Shown one piece after another: positions 23,822 through 27,858 of a stretch of DNA of 27,858 nt. The stretch lies in contig JAHBVH010000100.1 of the NCBI GenBank assembly GCA_019637645.1, positions 1 through 27,858 on the forward strand, written 5' to 3'. A program made the translations under genes and the position numbers. The notes below the pieces were generated by a model that was not told the DNA's origin, ran no database searches, and saw nothing but the letters and a program-made list of their open reading frames with translations. Positions within the stretch are counted from its first letter, which is position 1; each line of letters starts with the position of its first letter. This stretch comes from Caldilineaceae bacterium (GTDB lineage: Bacteria; Chloroflexota; Anaerolineae; Caldilineales; Caldilineaceae).

Positions 23822-25030
23822 TTACACATCACGCTCTGGTGGACGGTCGATAGGCGGCGCAGAAGCCGTAAAATCAACGGCAATGCGTTGGGCATAGTCG
23901 CCCAGCAGTTGTTGGATCCGTTGGTAGTCCGGCGAGGCCAGTAGCATCCCCACATGGTGTTTTTTATCTAAATGCCAGACAACTTCGGGGTCGTTGTAGG
24001 CACTCAGATCCGGCCACGCTTGACGCGCCAGCGAGACGATCAAACCAGTATACTGCTGGCGGGTGGGGGGCAGTGTGTACGGTTCACCCCGCGCATGGGC
24101 AATTTCCACCCGCGCCCACTCCACCCAAGGATTGATCCCTGTCGCGTGTTCCATCAGCAGATCGATCCCGACGCCGCCCACCCGCGCGGCAATTTCCAAG
24201 AAGTAGTATTGCCCATCGGCATGGCTACGGATAAATTCAGCATGGGTCACGCCATGCGTCAAGCCCATCGCCGCCATAAGCTGGCGATTGATCACTTGGA
24301 GCGCTTGATCCTCGGCGCCACCATAGGGCAGCTTACTGGTGATAAAGACTCCACCGCCCTGATAAACGGTCATTGGCGGGGCTCCATATTTACTAGTAGC
24401 GGCAAAGCGCACTTCGCCATGATCCACCACAGAATCCACATGGTAGACATCACCCGGCACAAAGCGCTCCAATAAAAAGAAGGATTGGCGGTCGCCTAGT
24501 TGATCGAGAAGGGGCCAAAGCTCATCCGCATGATGCAGCTTTTTGATCCCCATCGCGCTCGCCTCCCCTCTGGGCTTGAGCACCCACGGGGCTGGCACCC
24601 GCGCCATAAAGTCGCGTAGCCGATCATAGTTGAGCGCCTGCACAAATGCTGGCACCGGAATCCCCTGGCGCTGGGCTTGGACCCGCATAGCCAACTTATC
24701 GCGAAAGAAGCGCGCCTGTGAATCGCCCAAGCCCGGTATGCGCATATGCTCGCGCAAGCTGGCCGCCATCTCGACATCAAAGTCGTCTAAGGCAATGATC
24801 AGATCGAGCGGACGGGTACGCGCCAGATAGCTGACCGCATGGATCACCTCCGTCTCTTTGAAGAGCGTCGGCATCAGAAAGCGTTCATCAATGGCAGCAT
24901 GGGGCCATGCCTCATCCCGCAGCTCTTCCTTGGTCAGCAAGATCGTGTGGCACCCGGCCTGCCTACACGCCTCAATGAAACGACCGCCCTTGAAATAACT
25001 CGACATACACAAAACCGTCGGTTGTGCCAT
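23822..25030 (-). CDS. ATP-grasp family ligase, substrate unknown
   Basis: A 402-residue cytoplasmic enzyme of the ATP-grasp superfamily, which joins a carboxylate to an amine or similar nucleophile through an acyl phosphate. Visible are an N-terminal PreATP-grasp Rossmann-like part ([11 protein letters not shown]...), the ATP-binding Lys in [17 protein letters not shown], the EDxV-like strand [17 protein letters not shown], and the Mg-binding [10 protein letters not shown]. The start has a strong AGGAGGT 4 nt upstream. It is flanked by a KDG-kinase gene (64 nt upstream) and fmt (11 nt downstream), neither of which suggests a substrate. Candidate roles include dipeptide or cofactor ligase; I do not assign one. 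Confidence 0.85.
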   Translation of the reverse strand: MAQPTVLCMSSYFKGGRFIEACRQAGCHTILLTKEELRDEAWPHAAIDERFLMPTLFKETEVIHAVSYLARTRPLDLIIALDDFDVEMAASLREHMRIPGLGDSQARFFRDKLAMRVQAQRQGIPVPAFVQALNYDRLRDFMARVPAPWVLKPRGEASAMGIKKLHHADELWPLLDQLGDRQSFFLLERFVPGDVYHVDSVVDHGEVRFAATSKYGAPPMTVYQGGGVFITSKLPYGGAEDQALQVINRQLMAAMGLTHGVTHAEFIRSHADGQYYFLEIAARVGGVGIDLLMEHATGINPWVEWARVEIAHARGEPYTLPPTRQQYTGLIVSLARQAWPDLSAYNDPEVVWHLDKKHHVGMLLASPDYQRIQQLLGDYAQRIAVDFTASAPPIDRPPERDV

Positions 25031-25042
25031 CGTTACCTCCTA

Positions 25043-25094
25043 TTAAGACAGAAGTCAGAAGTCGGCCTCTGTCCTCTGTCCGCTGTCCGCTGTC
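25043..25094. repeat. GACAGAAG/CTCTGTC repeat tract between kinase and ATP-grasp genes
   Basis: Purine-rich AAGACAGAAGTCAGAAGTC followed by repeated CTCTGTC/GCTGTC heptamers, running right up to the KDG-kinase stop codon. Same family as the tract at 17396-17470. Confidence 0.65.
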
Positions 25095-26060
25095 CTACCG
25101 ATTCAGACTCCCCATGCTGCCAGCGAGAAGGCTCTCGACTTCGTCGCGGGTGGAGATGACCATATCGCCGTGCATGCTGAGGCAGAGGGCTGCCATCACC
25201 TGGCCGTAATCCAGACCGCGCACGAGGTCACCGTCGAGCCAGCCGTGGATAATGCCCGCCGCCATTGCATCGCCGGCCCCGAGGCGATCGATAATTTCAA
25301 CGGGGCGGCCCGGGCTATGATGCAACGTTTGGCCATCCCAGGCGAATACACCTTCGTCGCCGACCGAGACAACGACCTGTTTCGCGTTGCTCAATTCGAC
25401 CATGGCATGGACAATTTCTTGGGGAGTGCCACTACAACCAAAGAGCAACTTGGCATCACCCTGGCCACAGAAGAGCAGATCAATGCCCTGAATCATCGGT
25501 TTGATCACCGCGGCGGCTTGGGCTGGCGTCCAGAGTTTGCCACGGAAATTGACATCAAAACTAATGGGCACCCTCGCATCTTTGGCGCGGGCAATAGCTT
25601 CTTGGGTCAAGGCCAAACAGGAGGCCGAGAGTGGGGGCGTAATGCCGGTCAGGTGGAGCAGACGGGTATCCAACAGGAAATCCCAATCGATCTGCGTTGA
25701 TGCTAACCGTGCCGCGCAGGAGTTAGCACGGTCATAATAAACTTGCGTCGCCCGTGGCGGGGTGGCAAATTCTAAGTAGTAGGTGCCAACCCGCCCCTCA
25801 TCAAACCAGACTACGCCGTCCGTGTTGACCTTGGCAAGCTGAAGATGGTTGGTAATAATGCGCCCAAGGGGATTGTTGGGCAAACCGCTTACCCACGCAC
25901 AGCGCCGCCCTAGGCAACTTAGGCCCCCGAGCATATTGGCCTCGGCACCGCCCGGGTGGATCGCCAACTGCTGCGCCCGCTCGAGCCGTTCGCCCACGGG
26001 CACACTATAGCGCAGCATCACTTCGCCAATGGCAGTGACATCAAAACGTGGGGTTTGCAT
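25095..26060 (-). CDS. PfkB-family 2-dehydro-3-deoxygluconokinase-like sugar kinase
   Basis: A 321-residue cytoplasmic ribokinase-family kinase. It shows the N-terminal GGAEAN sugar-binding turn (38-42), the YYLEF and VYYDRANS segments that in KDG kinases contact the substrate, and the C-terminal DRLGAGDAMAAG anion hole with catalytic Asp264. KdgK phosphorylates 2-keto-3-deoxygluconate to KDPG in uronate and Entner-Doudoroff pathways; other ketose kinases are possible. AGGA lies 7 nt upstream of the ATG. No KDPG aldolase is adjacent, but the GH4 gene at the left end could in principle yield uronates. It is divergent from guaB. Confidence 0.87.
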   Translation of the reverse strand: MQTPRFDVTAIGEVMLRYSVPVGERLERAQQLAIHPGGAEANMLGGLSCLGRRCAWVSGLPNNPLGRIITNHLQLAKVNTDGVVWFDEGRVGTYYLEFATPPRATQVYYDRANSCAARLASTQIDWDFLLDTRLLHLTGITPPLSASCLALTQEAIARAKDARVPISFDVNFRGKLWTPAQAAAVIKPMIQGIDLLFCGQGDAKLLFGCSGTPQEIVHAMVELSNAKQVVVSVGDEGVFAWDGQTLHHSPGRPVEIIDRLGAGDAMAAGIIHGWLDGDLVRGLDYGQVMAALCLSMHGDMVISTRDEVESLLAGSMGSLNR

Positions 26061-26181
26061 CGCTTATCCTTCCTTTGGTGGTCGTTTGCTCAATGGGGTG
26101 TGCGGTCATCTGGGTAGGTCGTCGCCTGTGCGACTAACATCCCGCGCCGCTTCTCTGCACAGTTTACCCTGAAACAGACAC

Positions 26182-26211
26182 TTGTCAAAACAGATGGCTC
26201 TGTGCTATCGT
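26182..26211 (+). promoter_or_regulatory. Candidate guaB promoter
   Basis: TTGTCA (26182-26187), 18-bp spacer, TATCGT (26206-26211), about 70 nt upstream of guaB. Each hexamer differs from consensus, so confidence is moderate. Confidence 0.45.
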
Positions 26212-26280
26212 GCTGAGTAGATCATCCCATAGTCGGAACGAATGTAGCGAGCCCCAGTGCAGTATCCAAAGAGGTGTATG

Positions 26281-27753
26281 ATGAAAATCCGCCAAACCAA
26301 AGGCTTAACCTTTGACGACGTACTCTTGATCCCGAAACGGTCACCAGTCTCCTCTCGCCAGGATGTCCACACGACCACTCGTTTGACCCCAACCATCGAC
26401 TTGCAGGTGCCGATTCTCAGCGCCAACATGGATACCGTCACCGAGGCGACCATGGCGATTGCCATTGCGCGCATTGGGGGGATCGGCATTATTCACCGCT
26501 TTATGACCACCGAGCAACAAGTACGCCAAGTTCGGCAAGTCAAGCGTGCCGAGGGGTTTATTGTGGAACAGCCCTATACAATCAGCAGCGATGCCACCAT
26601 TGGTCAGGCGAAGCGTGTCATGCTGCGCAATGATATTGGCGGCCTCATGGTCACCAACGGCAACGGCAAGGTGATCGGCATCGTCACCCAGCGCGATCTT
26701 CTGTTGGCGCCCGCCGATCAACCCTCGGTACAGACAGTCATGACGCGCCATGACCATCTGATCAGCGGCAAGCCCAACACCTCCTTAGAAGAAGCGCGCA
26801 CCCTGCTCCATCAACACCGGTTGGAAAAGTTGCCTTTGCTCGATGACGCGGGCAATCTGGTAGGGTTGATTACCGCGCAGGATGTGATCAAACGGCGCGA
26901 ATATCCTGACGCAACGACCGACGAGAAAGGGCGGCTGCGGGTCGGCGCGGCGATTGGAGTCAAACCGACCGATCTTGAACGCGCCGCGGCCCTGCTCGAC
27001 GCGGGCGCGGATGTGTTGGTGCTGGACATTGCCCACGGCCACGCCGACCATTGTATCGCGATGGTACGCACGTTGCATCGCGACTACCCCAAGGCGCAGA
27101 TCATCGCAGGCAATGTTGCCACCGCCGATGGTGCGCGTGAGCTAGCCGAGGCAGGGGCAAGCGCCATTAAAGTGGGGATCGGGCCGGGTTCTATCTGTAC
27201 CACGCGGATCGTCACCGGCTTTGGCGTCCCCCAACTGACGGCGATCATGGACAGCCTGGAAGGGTTGCAAGCTGCGGGGATTGACATTCCACTCATTGCT
27301 GATGGTGGGATCAAAACGTCGGGAGATATGGTCAAAGCCCTGGCTGCCGGTGCGGATACCGTCATGATCGGCAGCCTCTTTGCGGGCTGTGAAGAAGCGC
27401 CTGGTTCGCCGGTCATTCGGGATGGGCAAAAGGTCAAAGTTGTGCGTGGCATGGCGTCATTGGGAGCCGCCATGGGGCGCAAAGCCGCGGAAGATGGGGA
27501 AAGTGGCGTAGCCGATGAAAGCGCCGAGAGTCAAGCCGACTGGGACAAAGTCGTACCCGAAGGCGTCGAAGCAGTCGTGCCCTATCGCGGCCATGTGAAA
27601 GAGATTGTCTATCAATTAGTGGGTGGTCTGCGCTCCGGGTTAAGCTATGGGGGAGCGCGCACGATTAAGGAGTTGCAAGAAAACGCCGAATTTATTGAAA
27701 TTTCGGCAGCCGGCGTGCGCGAAAGTAATTCGCACGATGTGAAACGGCTGTGA
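26281..27753 (+). CDS. guaB: IMP dehydrogenase
   Basis: A 490-residue enzyme oxidising IMP to XMP, the committed step of GMP synthesis. Order of domains: N-terminal barrel part with [12 protein letters not shown] (10-21), two CBS domains (about 93-205) that sense nucleotides, then the rest of the barrel with LDIAHGH (Asp249), [11 protein letters not shown] with catalytic Cys306, the DGGIKTSGD phosphate site and the flap VVPYRG with the catalytic Arg. Length is normal. Two consecutive ATG codons exist (26278 and 26281); I prefer the second because GAGG (26271-26274) is 6 nt from it and only 3 from the first. It is monocistronic here and followed by a tandem repeat rather than a gene. Confidence 0.95.
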   Translation: MKIRQTKGLTFDDVLLIPKRSPVSSRQDVHTTTRLTPTIDLQVPILSANMDTVTEATMAIAIARIGGIGIIHRFMTTEQQVRQVRQVKRAEGFIVEQPYTISSDATIGQAKRVMLRNDIGGLMVTNGNGKVIGIVTQRDLLLAPADQPSVQTVMTRHDHLISGKPNTSLEEARTLLHQHRLEKLPLLDDAGNLVGLITAQDVIKRREYPDATTDEKGRLRVGAAIGVKPTDLERAAALLDAGADVLVLDIAHGHADHCIAMVRTLHRDYPKAQIIAGNVATADGARELAEAGASAIKVGIGPGSICTTRIVTGFGVPQLTAIMDSLEGLQAAGIDIPLIADGGIKTSGDMVKALAAGADTVMIGSLFAGCEEAPGSPVIRDGQKVKVVRGMASLGAAMGRKAAEDGESGVADESAESQADWDKVVPEGVEAVVPYRGHVKEIVYQLVGGLRSGLSYGGARTIKELQENAEFIEISAAGVRESNSHDVKRL

Positions 27754-27770
27754 TCCAGAAATCATGATTG

Positions 27771-27858
27771 GTAGAGACGCAATATTTTGCGATCTGTAGA
27801 GACGCAATATTTTGCGATCTGTAGAGACGCAACATTTTGCGATCTGTAGAGACGCAAC
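27771..27858. repeat. 25-bp tandem repeat, at least 3.5 copies, running off the window
   Basis: Units at 27771-27795, 27796-27820, 27821-27845 and a partial one from 27846. Each begins GTAGAGACGCAA and ends TTTTGCGATCT, containing the inverted repeat CGCAA/TTGCG. Units 1 and 2 are identical; unit 3 and the partial unit share a T-to-C change at position 13. No spacers are present. Confidence 0.93.

Noticed and set aside
23972..24475. 167-residue plus-strand ORF
   Set aside because: Antisense shadow of the ATP-grasp gene; His/Pro-rich and without recognisable domains.
26061..26280. Guanine or other riboswitch upstream of guaB
   Set aside because: No recognisable aptamer; only a candidate promoter and a normal ribosome-binding site.
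27771..27858. CRISPR array
   Set aside because: Units are contiguous with no unique spacers and no cas genes nearby.

Overview
The window reads as chromosomal DNA of a free-living heterotrophic bacterium, most likely a Chloroflexota (Caldilinea/Anaerolineae-like) member. This placement is inference. It rests on lipoprotein solute-binding proteins with Ala/Pro/Glu-rich linkers, a fused aldolase/short-chain dehydrogenase of the RhaEW type, an ArsR-ArsC fusion, a zinc-ribbon/LysM membrane protein, and several families of short intergenic palindromic repeats. No rRNA or phylogenetic marker beyond Fmt, FtsB and GuaB is present. I see no prophage, transposase or CRISPR array.

Left part (1-6.5 kb, all minus strand): a carbohydrate locus. 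Reading with transcription it encodes a ChbG/YdjC deacetylase, a Tat-type lipoprotein sugar-binding protein, two CUT1-type permeases, an embedded MntA-HepT toxin-antitoxin pair, a short hypothetical ORF, and a glycoside hydrolase family 4 enzyme cut by the window edge. The transporter ATPase is not here. A 22-bp palindrome sits just upstream of the first gene.

Middle part (6.8-15.8 kb, mostly minus): a zinc-ribbon/TM/double-LysM protein, a lipoprotein cytochrome c, a decayed MFS transporter, a tRNA-Arg/Ser/Ser cluster with a good promoter and a strong terminal hairpin, then a three-gene group (class V aminotransferase, PhyH-type Fe(II)/2-oxoglutarate oxygenase, bifunctional class II aldolase/dehydrogenase) that looks like an uncharacterised catabolic pathway. 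An FtsB/DivIC-like division protein and tRNA-Leu follow.

Right part (16-27.9 kb): on the plus strand, a BMP-family nucleoside-type ABC importer (lipoprotein, double-NBD ATPase, only one permease), then an orphan beta-propeller protein behind a consensus promoter and a structured leader. On the minus strand, a two-gene arsenic module (ArsR-ArsC fusion overlapping an aquaporin) preceded by a perfect 62-bp palindrome, then fmt, an ATP-grasp ligase and a KdgK-type sugar kinase. guaB lies on the plus strand and is followed by a 25-bp tandem repeat running off the window.

The most unusual elements are the 62-bp palindrome with the ArsR-ArsC/aquaporin module, the aminotransferase/PhyH/aldolase operon with its repeat-rich 444-nt upstream region, and the structured leader of the beta-propeller gene.
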